DNA from: an uncultured Oscillospiraceae bacterium
Lineage (GTDB): Bacteria; Bacillota; Clostridia; Oscillospirales; Oscillospiraceae
Length of the DNA stretch: 64,000 nucleotides
Assembly: GCA_934565415.1 (NCBI GenBank)
Contig: CAKTHQ010000006.1
Span: 1 to 64,000 of the forward strand
Reading direction: 5' to 3'
The notes beneath the pieces were generated by a model. That model saw nothing but the letters and a program-made list of their open reading frames with translations, made no database searches and was not told the origin of the DNA. Each line of letters opens with the position of its first letter. The stretch's first letter is position 1. Positions 8,914 through 17,229 of the stretch are shown here, piece by piece. A program made the translations under genes and the position numbers.

Positions 8914-10153
8914 GCGTACGGTCAGTGCGCTGGTGCTGCTGGCGCTGGTGCTTGGCGGTGTGGGCTTCTGCGGGAAGGCCCTGCGGGTGAACGACGGCTA
9001 TTATAAAAACACCCCCTTTCTGGATGACGACCGGGAATACGAGGTCCTGTTTTTCGGCACCAGCCATGTGGTAAACAGTGTGTTTCCCATGCAGCTGTGG
9101 AAGGAAACGGGGATTACCTCTTACAACCTGGCCATTCACGGCGGGTCCGTTGCATCCTCCTACTGGATGCTGCAAATGGCCCTGGAGCATCACAGGCCCA
9201 AGGTGGCGGTGATGGATGTGTTTCTGGCCAAGTCCGACTATATGCAGACGGAACTGGCCCTGGCCCACGCCGCCATGGACCCCTTTCCGCTGAGCAAGAC
9301 CAAGCTCCGGGCTATTTGGGATATTTACCCGGATGCTGCCTCCCGGGCAGAGCTGCTGTTTCCGCTGGATATTTTCCATAACCGCTGGAAGGAGCTGGAT
9401 ACGGAAATGCTGAAGCGCGGCTTTGGAGAATCCGCGGTGACCACGGAGAAGGGAGCGGAATCCCGGATCGGGGTGTATCCCGTGGAGAATCCGGTTGTAG
9501 GCCCTGCGGACGAGGTGGCGGAGGAAATGACCGAGGGGCTGCGGTATTTGCAGAAGTTTATAGAATTATGTCAACAAGAAGGTATTATTCCCGTCATCAC
9601 CTATCTTCCCTACCGGGGGGCTCCGGATGCCGAGCAGCAGAGCTACTCCAACGCAGCCATAAAGCTGGCCCAGTCCCTGGGGGCGGCTACGGTGGACCTG
9701 CAGCATACGGACCTTATGGACGACGAAACCGACTGGTATGACGACGGCGGCCACACCAACCCCATCGGGGCCAAAAAAATCACCGCCTTTTTGGGGCGGT
9801 ACCTGCAAGAAAATTATGATCTCCCGGACCGCAGCGCGGATGCGGACTGGGCAGGGGACTATGAAAAATATTATGCCTGCCAGGCACAGACCCTTCAAAA
9901 AACGGAAGAACTCTGGTCCATGCTGACACTGCTCAGCGTGGAGGATTTCACAGCCACGGTGGAAATCTCCGACGACTACCCAATGGACACCGTAACCCGG
10001 AAGCTGCTGGACGGCCTGGGGGACCGGCTGACGGAAAGAAATCTGGAAGAGGCCCGGCGGCTGAAGCTTACGGTATACGGAAAAGACGGGGAGAAAATCG
10101 TGACACGGAGCTTTAAAGCCAATTTTGAACCGGTGGAAACCGACAATGGGTAG
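8882..10153 (+). CDS. Membrane-anchored SGNH/AlgX-DltD-like protein
   Basis: A 423-residue protein with one N-terminal membrane segment (about residues 8-28) and an extracytoplasmic SGNH-type domain. The candidate catalytic block FFGTSHVVNSVFP carries the nucleophile Ser, and a later DDGGHTNPIGAKK supplies the Asp/His pair. It overlaps the MBOAT gene by 32 bases, so the two are coupled. The ATG at 8882 has GGGGGA at good spacing; an in-frame TTG at 8858 is less likely. By analogy with DltD or AlgX, it probably completes transfer of the acyl group outside the cell. Confidence 0.8.
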   Translation: MRRALFISSFKRTVSALVLLALVLGGVGFCGKALRVNDGYYKNTPFLDDDREYEVLFFGTSHVVNSVFPMQLWKETGITSYNLAIHGGSVASSYWMLQMALEHHRPKVAVMDVFLAKSDYMQTELALAHAAMDPFPLSKTKLRAIWDIYPDAASRAELLFPLDIFHNRWKELDTEMLKRGFGESAVTTEKGAESRIGVYPVENPVVGPADEVAEEMTEGLRYLQKFIELCQQEGIIPVITYLPYRGAPDAEQQSYSNAAIKLAQSLGAATVDLQHTDLMDDETDWYDDGGHTNPIGAKKITAFLGRYLQENYDLPDRSADADWAGDYEKYYACQAQTLQKTEELWSMLTLLSVEDFTATVEISDDYPMDTVTRKLLDGLGDRLTERNLEEARRLKLTVYGKDGEKIVTRSFKANFEPVETDNG

Positions 10154-10175
10154 CGAACACCGGATAAAACAAAAC

Positions 10176-10206
10176 GCCGCAGAGAAATCTGCGGCACTTT
10201 TGTTTT
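10176..10206 (+). terminator. Intrinsic terminator of the MBOAT pair
   Basis: GCCGCAGA and TCTGCGGC form an 8-bp stem around a GAAA tetraloop, followed by ACTTTTGTTTT. It starts 22 bases after the stop codon. Confidence 0.88.
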
Positions 10207-10357
10207 GGAGAAGAAAATGAAAAAGATACAAGCACTCGCCTCTAAGCTTGTTTTTCCAGAATATCCGAAAATGATTAAAAATGAAAGCGGGAAAATGTGA
10301 AGTTCCTATGAAGCTGCGGAGGCTTTGGGTCTACTGTAATACAACAGAACAACCTTA

Positions 10358-10386
10358 TTGACTTTTGAACGGAAATGGCATACTAT
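10358..10386 (+). promoter_or_regulatory. Promoter of the FadR-type regulator
   Basis: TTGACT (10358-10363), 17-base spacer, TACTAT (10381-10386). It covers an in-frame ATG at 10375, which therefore cannot be the true start. The 150 bases before it (from 10207) hold nothing recognisable. Confidence 0.78.
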
Positions 10387-10410
10387 AAAACCAATTACAA
10401 GGGAAAGGCG

Positions 10411-10421
10411 TGTCATACAAT
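10411..10421 (+). promoter_or_regulatory. Operator-like half site at the regulator start
   Basis: TGTCATACAAT overlaps the first base of the regulator start codon. The same 11 bases form the left arm of the palindrome upstream of the TRAP genes (11348-11376), which suggests autoregulation by the FadR-type protein. Confidence 0.5.
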
Positions 10422-11124
10422 GGAACCGATTGTAAGAGTGCCAGTGGTGCAGCAGGTGGAAATGCGGCTGGCCCAAATGATCAAGGATGAGAATTTACCT
10501 GGTGGAACCAAGCTTCCGGCAGAGATGGAATTGTGCAAAACCATGAAGGTAGGCAGGGGAACTGTGCGAGAGGCTTTCCGACTGTTGCAGGCCAAGGGAA
10601 TTGTAGAGATCCGGCCGGGAAAAGGTGCCTTTGTAGCGGTGGAGACCGTGGGTACGGATCTGGATGCCATCCATTGGTTGGTGCAGAATGAAGACAATCT
10701 GCGCAATTCCCTGGATGTTCGGGCCGCGCTGGAACCTATGGCAGCCAGGCTGACAGCCCAAAGGTGTACCCGGGAGCAGCTGCAAAATTTGGAGCAGGTC
10801 CACAAGGAATTTATGCAGGCCGTCAATGACCGGGACGCCAGAAAAATCGGCCAGTTGGATGAAGCCTTCCATACGGCCATTGTATCCGCCTGCGGAAATC
10901 CCCTGATCCAGGAGATCTATACCCGTATTTGCGAAGGCATGAAAACCTTCCGCTCCAAAACCTTCCAGGTGGAGCAGAATGTTCGAAACGTGATCATGCC
11001 CCACAGCAATATTTTCAATGCCATTATGATGGGGGACGCGGATCAAGCGGAATGGGCTATGCGGGCCCACATAGAAAAGGCGAAAGAGGACCTGATCCAG
11101 AACATCCGGGAAGGTCAGGAATGA
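10420..11124 (+). CDS. GntR family (FadR subfamily) transcriptional regulator
   Basis: A 234-residue DNA-binding protein. The N-terminal winged helix-turn-helix (about residues 5-75) contains GTKLPAEMELCKTM and GRGTVREAFRLLQAKGIVEI, and the C-terminal FCD ligand domain contains LDVRAALEPMAARL and DEAFHTAIVSACGNPL with metal-binding His and Asp residues. The ATG at 10420 is used because the upstream in-frame ATG lies inside the promoter. It is directly upstream of, and in line with, TRAP transporter genes whose promoter region holds a matching palindrome. The likely inducer is the sugar acid carried by that transporter. Confidence 0.9.
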   Translation: MEPIVRVPVVQQVEMRLAQMIKDENLPGGTKLPAEMELCKTMKVGRGTVREAFRLLQAKGIVEIRPGKGAFVAVETVGTDLDAIHWLVQNEDNLRNSLDVRAALEPMAARLTAQRCTREQLQNLEQVHKEFMQAVNDRDARKIGQLDEAFHTAIVSACGNPLIQEIYTRICEGMKTFRSKTFQVEQNVRNVIMPHSNIFNAIMMGDADQAEWAMRAHIEKAKEDLIQNIREGQE

Positions 11125-11128
11125 CGAT

Positions 11129-11166
11129 TTGTAGGACAGTCATATGATTGTCCTACAATTTTTTAC
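11129..11166 (+). terminator. Terminator of the FadR-type regulator gene
   Basis: TTGTAGGACA and TGTCCTACAA make a perfect 10-bp stem with a 10-base loop, followed by a run of T. It separates the regulator from the TRAP transcript. Confidence 0.9.
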
Positions 11167-11309
11167 TTTTACGGAATAGGGGCAAAAAAGCGCCTGATTT
11201 GCATTCGAAAAACAAACTGGTATAGTTTGCGGAATTAAAACAGGGGCACCCAGATGAAAATTGTGCTGTTTTACTAAAAATGGGAGAGACATTTTGTAAT
11301 ATCCACGCA

Positions 11310-11338
11310 TTGACAATCATATCCGGTCTGTTTATACT
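11310..11338 (+). promoter_or_regulatory. Promoter of the TRAP-SDR-aldolase operon
   Basis: TTGACA (11310-11315), 17-base spacer, TATACT (11333-11338). The palindromic operator begins 10 bases downstream, where a bound repressor would block transcription. Confidence 0.88.
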
Positions 11339-11347
11339 AATAGCAGA

Positions 11348-11376
11348 TGTCATACAATCTTACAATCAGTATGACA
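11348..11376 (+). promoter_or_regulatory. Palindromic operator for the FadR-type regulator
   Basis: TGTCATAC and GTATGACA are perfect inverted 8-mers 13 bases apart, lying at the transcription start of the TRAP operon. The left arm with three more bases (TGTCATACAAT) recurs at the regulator's own start. GntR-family sites are commonly of this kind, so repression by the adjacent regulator is the simplest reading. Confidence 0.7.
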
Positions 11377-11399
11377 AAAACAAAGAGGAGGATCTTACA

Positions 11400-12470
11400 A
11401 TGAAAAAGCTCATCTCTGTACTGCTGGTTGCTGCCATGATGCTGACCCTTGCCGCCTGCGGCGGCACCTCAGCCCCTGCGCAGACCACTGCCGCAACGGC
11501 TGCTCCCGCGGCAAATGCCCCGGCTGCCGCTGTGGAAGCGTCCATCAAGCCCGTAACACTGACGATCTACTCTCCCGGCAACGAAAACTCCGTTCCTACC
11601 AAAACCATCATCGAGTATGCCCGCCTGGTAAACGAAGCCTCCGGCGGCGCCATCACCTTGGATGTCCACCACTCCGGCGAGCTGGGCAACGATGCCGAAG
11701 CCATCGAGTCTACCCGGATGGGCACCATTGATATGATTTTTGCCGGTACCTCCGGCTTCACCTCCTTCTATGAGAAGGCCAAGGTGCTGGACCTGCCCTT
11801 CCTCTTTAGCAGCGCTGAGCAGGCCTACGAAGTGACCAACAGCGATGTTGGCGAGAAGATTTTCTCCGACTTCGAAAAGTATAATCTGGTATACCTGGCC
11901 GAGGGCGATAACGGTATGCGCCATATCTCCACCACCAACCGGCCCATCAACAGTGCCGCCGATGTGGAAGGCCTGAAGATCCGCGTCCCAACCAGCCAGC
12001 TGTACCTGGACGTTTGGGAAGCTCTGGGCGCCACGCCCGTGGCTCTGGCTCTGCCGGAACTGGCCCTGGCCCTGTCCAACGGTACTGCAGAGGCCCAGGA
12101 CAACGCTACTTACCATCTGGTCGCCAACGCCACCTACGATGACATCAAGTATTTCTCCAACATCAACTATATGTGGATGGGCTGCACCATGGCTGTCAAC
12201 AGCACCACCTGGGGCAAGCTGGATCCTGCCGTTCAGCAGATTTTGAAGGAGCAGGCAAAGGTTGCCGCCAAGTACAGCTTTGATACCATCGCCCAGGATA
12301 ATGAGACCGCCACCAAGGTTTTGCAGGATGCGGGCGTTACCTTCAATTTTGAGCCGGATGTCCAGTCTTTCAAGGATAAACTGGGCGGTGACAGCTACTA
12401 TGACCGCTACGAGAACGAGACCTGGTTCGACCGGGATCTGCTGAACAGCATTCTGGCTGTAGTCCGCTAA
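11400..12470 (+). CDS. TRAP transporter solute-binding lipoprotein (DctP family)
   Basis: A 356-residue extracytoplasmic binding protein. The signal peptide ends in the lipobox LAAC (Cys about residue 20), followed by an Ala/Thr-rich linker. The DctP fold is indicated by GELGNDAEAIESTRMGTIDM, DLPFLFSSAEQAYEV, the conserved Arg-containing stretch GLKIRVP and ELALALSNGTAEAQDN. The ATG at 11400 has GAGGAGG; an earlier in-frame ATG at 11280 lies upstream of the promoter and was discarded. It delivers substrate to the DctQ and DctM proteins encoded next. The neighbouring aldolase points to a sialic acid or other keto-deoxy sugar acid. Confidence 0.92.
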   Translation: MKKLISVLLVAAMMLTLAACGGTSAPAQTTAATAAPAANAPAAAVEASIKPVTLTIYSPGNENSVPTKTIIEYARLVNEASGGAITLDVHHSGELGNDAEAIESTRMGTIDMIFAGTSGFTSFYEKAKVLDLPFLFSSAEQAYEVTNSDVGEKIFSDFEKYNLVYLAEGDNGMRHISTTNRPINSAADVEGLKIRVPTSQLYLDVWEALGATPVALALPELALALSNGTAEAQDNATYHLVANATYDDIKYFSNINYMWMGCTMAVNSTTWGKLDPAVQQILKEQAKVAAKYSFDTIAQDNETATKVLQDAGVTFNFEPDVQSFKDKLGGDSYYDRYENETWFDRDLLNSILAVVR

Positions 12471-12499
12471 AAGTTCTCCGTAAGTACCGACTTCTCGCG

Positions 12500-12524
12500 G
12501 CAGCACGGGCTCTGCCCGTGCTGC
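12500..12524 (+). other. Intercistronic hairpin between dctP and dctQ
   Basis: GCAGCACGGGC and GCCCGTGCTGC pair perfectly over 11 bp around TCT, without a T run. Hairpins at this place often stabilise binding-protein mRNA relative to the downstream permease genes; here that is inference. Confidence 0.6.
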
Positions 12525-12546
12525 TTGTGTAAAACAGGGAGCTTCT

Positions 12547-13038
12547 ATGAAACTATCAAAGAAAATCACGGCGGCCATTGCCAGAGTGGCAGAGGTCATC
12601 ATTATGGTGATGATCGCACTGATGGTGCTGGTGATCGTTGGAGAACTGTGCAACCGGAATCTTTTCGGAAAGTCCTTCCGGCCAACCATTGAGATCTGCG
12701 GCATCGCCTTTTTGTGGATGGCCTTTATTGGCCTGATCCCGCTGTACGAAAAGGAAGGCCTTATGCGGCTGGACTTCTTGGTCAGCAAGACAAAGGGAAA
12801 AATGGCGGATTGCCTGTATCTCGTCAACAAACTGTTTTCGCTGCTGCTGGGTGTGGTCATGGTTATCGCCTTCATTGCCCAGTACCCGTTCGTCAGCACT
12901 CGTACCTATGCCACCTTCAGTTTTCCCCTGCCCTATACGGTGCAGTATGTACCCATGGCCATTGCGGGGGCGTTTATCGCGCTGAAGTCTGTGGAGCAGA
13001 TCGTGGAGCGGATCCTGACAATGACAAAGAAAGGCTGA
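12547..13038 (+). CDS. TRAP transporter small permease (DctQ family)
   Basis: A 163-residue protein with four predicted membrane segments, matching DctQ size and topology. The NRNLFGKSFRPTIEICGIAFLW stretch begins with the family's typical N-R-x-F/L sequence. It sits between the binding protein and the large permease, and ends 11 bases before the latter. It forms the membrane complex with DctM and has no transport role alone. Confidence 0.88.
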   Translation: MKLSKKITAAIARVAEVIIMVMIALMVLVIVGELCNRNLFGKSFRPTIEICGIAFLWMAFIGLIPLYEKEGLMRLDFLVSKTKGKMADCLYLVNKLFSLLLGVVMVIAFIAQYPFVSTRTYATFSFPLPYTVQYVPMAIAGAFIALKSVEQIVERILTMTKKG

Positions 13039-13049
13039 GGTGGCAAGCA

Positions 13050-14318
13050 ATGGCTATATTTTTGATCGCGTTTGTAATTTTGCTGGTCATCGGTGTGCCC
13101 ATCAGCATTTCTATCGGTGCCTCCGCTGTGCTGGGCTGCCTGTCCCTGGGCTACCCCCTGGTGGTCATCGGGCAGAAAATGGTCAGCGGCGTGGATTCCT
13201 TCCTGCTGATCGCCGTACCGTTGTTTATTCTGGCCGGAAACCTGATGAATGCAGGCAAGATCACCGAAAAGATTTTTGATGCCTGCAAAGAGCTGGTGGG
13301 GTGGATCCCCGGCGGCCTGGGCCATGCCAATGTGGTTGCCAGCGTCATTTTTGCCGGTATGTCCGGCAGCGCCGTGGCGGATGCCGGCGGCCTTGGCGCC
13401 ATTGAGATGGAGGCCATGACCAAGAATGGATACGATGAGGAGTTCTCCGGTGCCGTAACTGCTGCGTCCTCTGTGATCGGCCCGATTTTCCCGCCTTCGA
13501 TTCCATTGATTATCTATGGCAGCGTGGCCAGCGTCAGTGTGGACAGGCTGTTTATGGGCGGTGTGATGCCGGGATTGCTCATGGGCGTTCTTCTGATGGT
13601 GCTGATCCTGTGGTACGCCATCCGTAGAAAGTATGAGCGGCACGCTTTCTGCTTGAAAAACTTCCTGAAGAAGACTTTTTACGGTATTCCCGCTTTCCTG
13701 ACCCCGCTGATCATCCTGTCCGGCTTCACGCTGGGATGGTTTACGCCTACAGAAGCCTCCTCTATTGCGGTGATCTACTCCCTGGTTATTTCTCTGTTTG
13801 TTTACCGGACTATGGACTGGGAGAGCTTCAAGAAGTGCCTGAAGGACTCCGCCATTTCTTCCGCCAACACCCTGTTTATCATCGGTACTTCTACGCTGTT
13901 CACCTATGTGATGGCAAAGGAAGGCATTTCCAGAGAGCTGGCGGGCATCATTTTGGGCATCAGCTCCAATCCTGCCATTATTCTGCTGGTCATCAATGTG
14001 CTGCTGCTGGTATTGGGCATGGTAATGGAACCCGGTGCCATCCTGACGCTGATGCTGCCGGTACTGCTGCCCATTGCCAACGGCCTGGGCCTGGATCTGG
14101 TCCACTTCGGTGTGATGATCGTACTGAACCTGATGATCGGCCAGGTGACTCCGCCCTTCGGCGTGTGCCTGTTTGTAATTTCCGATGTGAACAAGGTCAA
14201 GCTGGAAAAGCTCTACAAGGCGATCCTGCCCTTCTTGCTTCCGCTGGTCGGAACACTATTGCTGGTAACATACATTCCCCAAATCGTTACATTCCTTCCC
14301 ACGGTCCTGTTGGGATAA
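13050..14318 (+). CDS. TRAP transporter large permease (DctM family)
   Basis: A 422-residue polytopic protein that forms the sodium-coupled channel of the TRAP system. Family segments include the N-terminal VIGVPISISIGAS, PLFILAGNLMN, FAGMSGSAVADAGGLG and VIGPIFPPSIPLIIYG, and the second repeat has GMVMEPGAILTLMLPVLLP and GQVTPPFGVCLFV. GAGGTGG precedes the ATG at 13050; an in-frame reading from further left overlaps dctQ and was discarded. Confidence 0.92.
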   Translation: MAIFLIAFVILLVIGVPISISIGASAVLGCLSLGYPLVVIGQKMVSGVDSFLLIAVPLFILAGNLMNAGKITEKIFDACKELVGWIPGGLGHANVVASVIFAGMSGSAVADAGGLGAIEMEAMTKNGYDEEFSGAVTAASSVIGPIFPPSIPLIIYGSVASVSVDRLFMGGVMPGLLMGVLLMVLILWYAIRRKYERHAFCLKNFLKKTFYGIPAFLTPLIILSGFTLGWFTPTEASSIAVIYSLVISLFVYRTMDWESFKKCLKDSAISSANTLFIIGTSTLFTYVMAKEGISRELAGIILGISSNPAIILLVINVLLLVLGMVMEPGAILTLMLPVLLPIANGLGLDLVHFGVMIVLNLMIGQVTPPFGVCLFVISDVNKVKLEKLYKAILPFLLPLVGTLLLVTYIPQIVTFLPTVLLG

Positions 14319-14339
14319 GCGAAAAGAGGTTTATTATTT

Positions 14340-15173
14340 ATGGAAGACAAACTGTTTGATGTATCCGGTAAAATCTGCATCGTTACCGGCGGCCTGGGCC
14401 AGATCGGCAAAAATATGGCCCGGGAGTTTTACGAGCGGGGGGCCAAGGTTGCCGTCTTTGCCCGCCATGTAAACCCGGAAAAGGTGGAGGCCATTTTCCC
14501 CAAGGAGAAGTACGACGGGGAACGGATGAAGTTCTATGCCGTAGACATCAACCGGAAGGACACCATTGAGGCAGCGCTGGATGCCATGGAGCAGGCCTGG
14601 GGGGATGCCCCGGATGTGCTTATCAACAATGCGGGCATCGATACCCAGCCCTCTGCGCCTCCGGAGGTCTCCGGACCCTTTGAGAACTTCCCGGAGGAGG
14701 TGTTCCGGGAGGTGGTGGATACCAATCTGGTAGGTACCTTCCTGTGCTGCCAGGCTGTGGGCAGCCGGATGGTCAAGGCCGGAAAGGGCGGCTCCATCAT
14801 CAATGTGGGCTCCATCTACGGAATGCTGTCCCCCATTCAGGATATTTACAAGTACAAAGAGGAGCGTACCGGCATTCCCTTTATTAAGCCCGTGGCCTAC
14901 TCCGCGGCCAAGTCCGGCGTTTACAATCTGACCCGGTACCTGGCTACCTACTGGGGCAAGAAGGGCATCCGGGTAAACACCCTGACTCCTGCCGGTGTGT
15001 GGCGGGACACCCAGGACGAAACCTTTATTGCCAACTTCACCGCACGGATGCCTATGGGCCGCATGAGCCATGAGGACGAATACAACGGCGCCGTGATTTT
15101 CCTGGCCTCTCAGGCCTCCTCCTTTATGACGGGGGCCAACCTGGTCATCGACGGAGGCTGGACCGCATGGTAA
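14340..15173 (+). CDS. Short-chain dehydrogenase/reductase
   Basis: A 277-residue Rossmann-fold oxidoreductase. The cofactor motif TGGLGQIG is near residue 16, followed by NNAG near residue 98, a catalytic Ser (NVGSIYG) and the YSAAK pair of Tyr and Lys. An insert between NNAG and the Ser is slightly longer than usual. Its place between a TRAP transporter and an aldolase suggests oxidation or reduction of a sugar acid before cleavage. AAAAGAGG lies before the ATG. The exact substrate cannot be read from the sequence. Confidence 0.88.
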   Translation: MEDKLFDVSGKICIVTGGLGQIGKNMAREFYERGAKVAVFARHVNPEKVEAIFPKEKYDGERMKFYAVDINRKDTIEAALDAMEQAWGDAPDVLINNAGIDTQPSAPPEVSGPFENFPEEVFREVVDTNLVGTFLCCQAVGSRMVKAGKGGSIINVGSIYGMLSPIQDIYKYKEERTGIPFIKPVAYSAAKSGVYNLTRYLATYWGKKGIRVNTLTPAGVWRDTQDETFIANFTARMPMGRMSHEDEYNGAVIFLASQASSFMTGANLVIDGGWTAW

Positions 15174-16060
15174 CGGATTTTGCCCGCATCTGGTCCGCCC
15201 TCATTACCCCTACCCGGGCGGATGAAAGCCTGAACCTGGATGCCCTGGAAGAAATCGTAGACCTGCAGATCAAGGACGGTGTGGAGGGCTTCTACTGCTG
15301 CGGTTCCTCCGGAGAGGGGCTGCTGCTGACGCTGGAGGAGCGGAAGCAGGTGGTAGAGCACACCGTTCGTGCCGCAGCCGGGCGGGTACCGGTGATTGCC
15401 CATGTGGGTACCATCCGGACCCGGGATGTGATTGAGCTGGCGGACCACGCCATGAAGGCCGGGGCGATGGCGGTTTCCATGATCCCGCCCTACTACTATA
15501 AGTTCAGCATGGATGAAATCATGGGCTACTATGAGCAGGTGATTGAGGCTCTGCCGGGCCTGCCGGCCATTGTGTACAACATCCCCCAGTTTACCGGCGT
15601 GGAATTCAACAAGGACAATGCCGGGCGGCTGCTGGCCAATCCCAACATTGTGGGCATCAAGCATACTTCTACGAATCTGTACAGCCTGGAACGGATGGGC
15701 CAGGCCTTCCCCGGAAAGGCGCTGATCAACGGTTTCGATGAGCAGTTTATCGCTGCCTATGCCATGGGTGCTGCGGCAACCATCGGCACCACGGTGAACC
15801 TGTTTGCACCGCTGTTTTTAAAGGCAAGGGAGGCCTTTCAGGCGGGGGATATGGCTGCGGCCTACCGCTGGCAGCACGCCATCAACCACCGGGTGGAGGA
15901 AACCGTTAAAATCGGCATCTTCAACGCCATGAAGTATGGCTGGACCCTGCGGGGCGTGGACTGCGGCTTCTGCAGGAGCCCCTTTAAGCCTTTGGACCAA
16001 GAGGCCCGGGCTGTCATGGAGCAGCTGATGGCCCTGCCCCTGGAAATGGAAGGAACCTGA
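15167..16060 (+). CDS. N-acetylneuraminate lyase/DapA-family aldolase
   Basis: A 297-residue TIM-barrel, class I aldolase. Signatures are GSSGEG (pyruvate binding), YNIPQFTGV (catalytic Tyr) and GIKHTS (Schiff-base Lys). These fit the N-acetylneuraminate lyase branch better than DapA. Its ATG overlaps the end of the dehydrogenase gene by 7 bases. It probably splits an imported keto-deoxy sugar acid to pyruvate and an aldehyde or sugar. No nanE, nanK or sialidase gene lies in the window, so sialic acid itself is only one possibility. Confidence 0.85.
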   Translation: MVTDFARIWSALITPTRADESLNLDALEEIVDLQIKDGVEGFYCCGSSGEGLLLTLEERKQVVEHTVRAAAGRVPVIAHVGTIRTRDVIELADHAMKAGAMAVSMIPPYYYKFSMDEIMGYYEQVIEALPGLPAIVYNIPQFTGVEFNKDNAGRLLANPNIVGIKHTSTNLYSLERMGQAFPGKALINGFDEQFIAAYAMGAAATIGTTVNLFAPLFLKAREAFQAGDMAAAYRWQHAINHRVEETVKIGIFNAMKYGWTLRGVDCGFCRSPFKPLDQEARAVMEQLMALPLEMEGT

Positions 16061-16069
16061 CGAAAAAAG

Positions 16070-16109
16070 ATCGCTGCGAACGGGCCGTTTCCGTTCGCAG
16101 CGATTTTTT
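16070..16109. terminator. Bidirectional terminator between aldolase and lysozyme genes
   Basis: ATCGCTGCGAACGG (16070-16083) and CCGTTCGCAGCGAT (16091-16104) form a perfect 14-bp stem. It is flanked by AAAAAA on the left and TTTTTT on the right, so it can stop transcription from both sides of this convergent junction. Confidence 0.95.
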
Positions 16110-17049
16110 AGTTGATCCACACCTTCCGTGCATCCGGCATAAACACATTGATGTCCACATCTCCGTTGATGCCGGGGACTCTGCCGGTGCAGGTGTACTG
16201 CCACATTTCTACCCGGAAGGGGTAGGTCATCCGGTCCTGGTACAGGGCAAGCCAGAAGGGATAGTCTTCCAGCTCATTCAGGTAGAGCCGACGGTCTGCC
16301 AGGCTCCAGTTGAAGTAAACCATAGGCTGATAGCCAAAGTCCACCATGGTCTCGCAGAAGTGCTTTTGCAGATCCGTCAGGGTTCGGGCATCTACATGGG
16401 CTGTCCGGGCGGTGTCGGAAATATACTCCCAGTCCAGGATGATGGGCATGGTGAGCTTGGTGTCTCCCAGAATCTGCATGAAGAAGAAAATTTCGTCGTC
16501 CACCTCGTCGATGCTGGTGGCCTGGGAGAAGAAGTAGGCGCCGATTTCCAGGCCTGCCTTCCGGGCCTCTTTCAGATTATACCGGGCATACTCGTCCTCT
16601 ACCATGTTTCCGGCCTGGCCGTAGCCCCGGTAGCCCAGGCGGATGAGGGCAAAGCGGATGCCGGAGGCCTTTACCTGTTTCCAGTTGATTTCTCCCTGGA
16701 AGGCGGAGACATCAATGCCCGGGAAACTATCCTGCCGGGTACAGTAAAGGTAGTTGTTTTTGTCGTACTGGAAATCGTATTTGGTGTAGGGGTTGCTTTC
16801 CGGGGGAATGGTGGGCTCCGTGGTTTCCTCGGTGTTTTCCTCGGTGGGCTCCAGGGGATCCGCTTCTTCCCGGCGCTGCTGCTCGATTCTTACGTTTTGC
16901 AGCAGGGACTCCGGGTCGGAGGAGCGGCCGTAGTAGGGAATGCACAGAATGGCCACGGCCAACAGTCCCAGAAAACAGACTAGGGCCACCAGGGCAATGA
17001 TGCCCTCCGGCGGGATGCGTTTCCGCTCTTTTACGGTTTCGGGGTCCAT
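16108..17049 (-). CDS. Membrane-anchored GH25 lysozyme-like muramidase
   Basis: A 313-residue protein with one N-terminal membrane segment (about residues 16-40), an acidic Glu/Thr/Pro-rich linker and a GH25 domain. The domain begins FPGIDVSAFQGEINW and includes IRFALIRLGYRGYG, the catalytic-type LDWEY, and an end DINVF that is typical of the family. It likely cleaves peptidoglycan at the outer face. GAGG stands 9 bases before the ATG at 17049. Its promoter (TTGGAA-N17-TACAAT) is at 17082-17110. Confidence 0.87.
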   Translation of the reverse strand: MDPETVKERKRIPPEGIIALVALVCFLGLLAVAILCIPYYGRSSDPESLLQNVRIEQQRREEADPLEPTEENTEETTEPTIPPESNPYTKYDFQYDKNNYLYCTRQDSFPGIDVSAFQGEINWKQVKASGIRFALIRLGYRGYGQAGNMVEDEYARYNLKEARKAGLEIGAYFFSQATSIDEVDDEIFFFMQILGDTKLTMPIILDWEYISDTARTAHVDARTLTDLQKHFCETMVDFGYQPMVYFNWSLADRRLYLNELEDYPFWLALYQDRMTYPFRVEMWQYTCTGRVPGINGDVDINVFMPDARKVWIN

Positions 17050-17081
17050 GGCGGGCACCTCGTTTCGTCAAAATTTCCCCT

Positions 17082-17110
17082 ATTGTATCATATTATCCGC
17101 CACTTTCCAA
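17082..17110 (-). promoter_or_regulatory. Promoter of the GH25 gene
   Basis: On the minus strand TTGGAA (17105-17110), 17-base spacer, TACAAT (17082-17087). Confidence 0.65.
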
Positions 17111-17162
17111 GGGAATTCCCCAAAATCCAGTTGTGAATTTTTTTCCAGAGGGGCCTGAACAA

Positions 17163-17191
17163 TTGACACCCAGGGGAAAAACGGGTATCAT
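17163..17191 (+). promoter_or_regulatory. Promoter of the HdeD-like gene
   Basis: TTGACA (17163-17168), 17-base spacer, TATCAT (17186-17191). It is divergent from the GH25 promoter and 38 bases before the chosen ATG. Confidence 0.8.
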
Positions 17192-17229
17192 ATAGCTATA
17201 AAGTGTTTGCTGGAAAGGCGGAAACGGGT

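Noticed and set aside
10375..10419. Upstream ATG as start of the FadR-type regulator
   Set aside because: It lies between the -35 and -10 boxes of the gene's own promoter, so it would not be in the mRNA.
11280..11399. Upstream ATG as start of the TRAP binding protein
   Set aside because: It precedes the promoter and would bury the signal peptide inside the protein.
11469..12899. 476-codon open frame on the minus strand
   Set aside because: Antisense to dctP and dctQ, which have clear family motifs and start signals.
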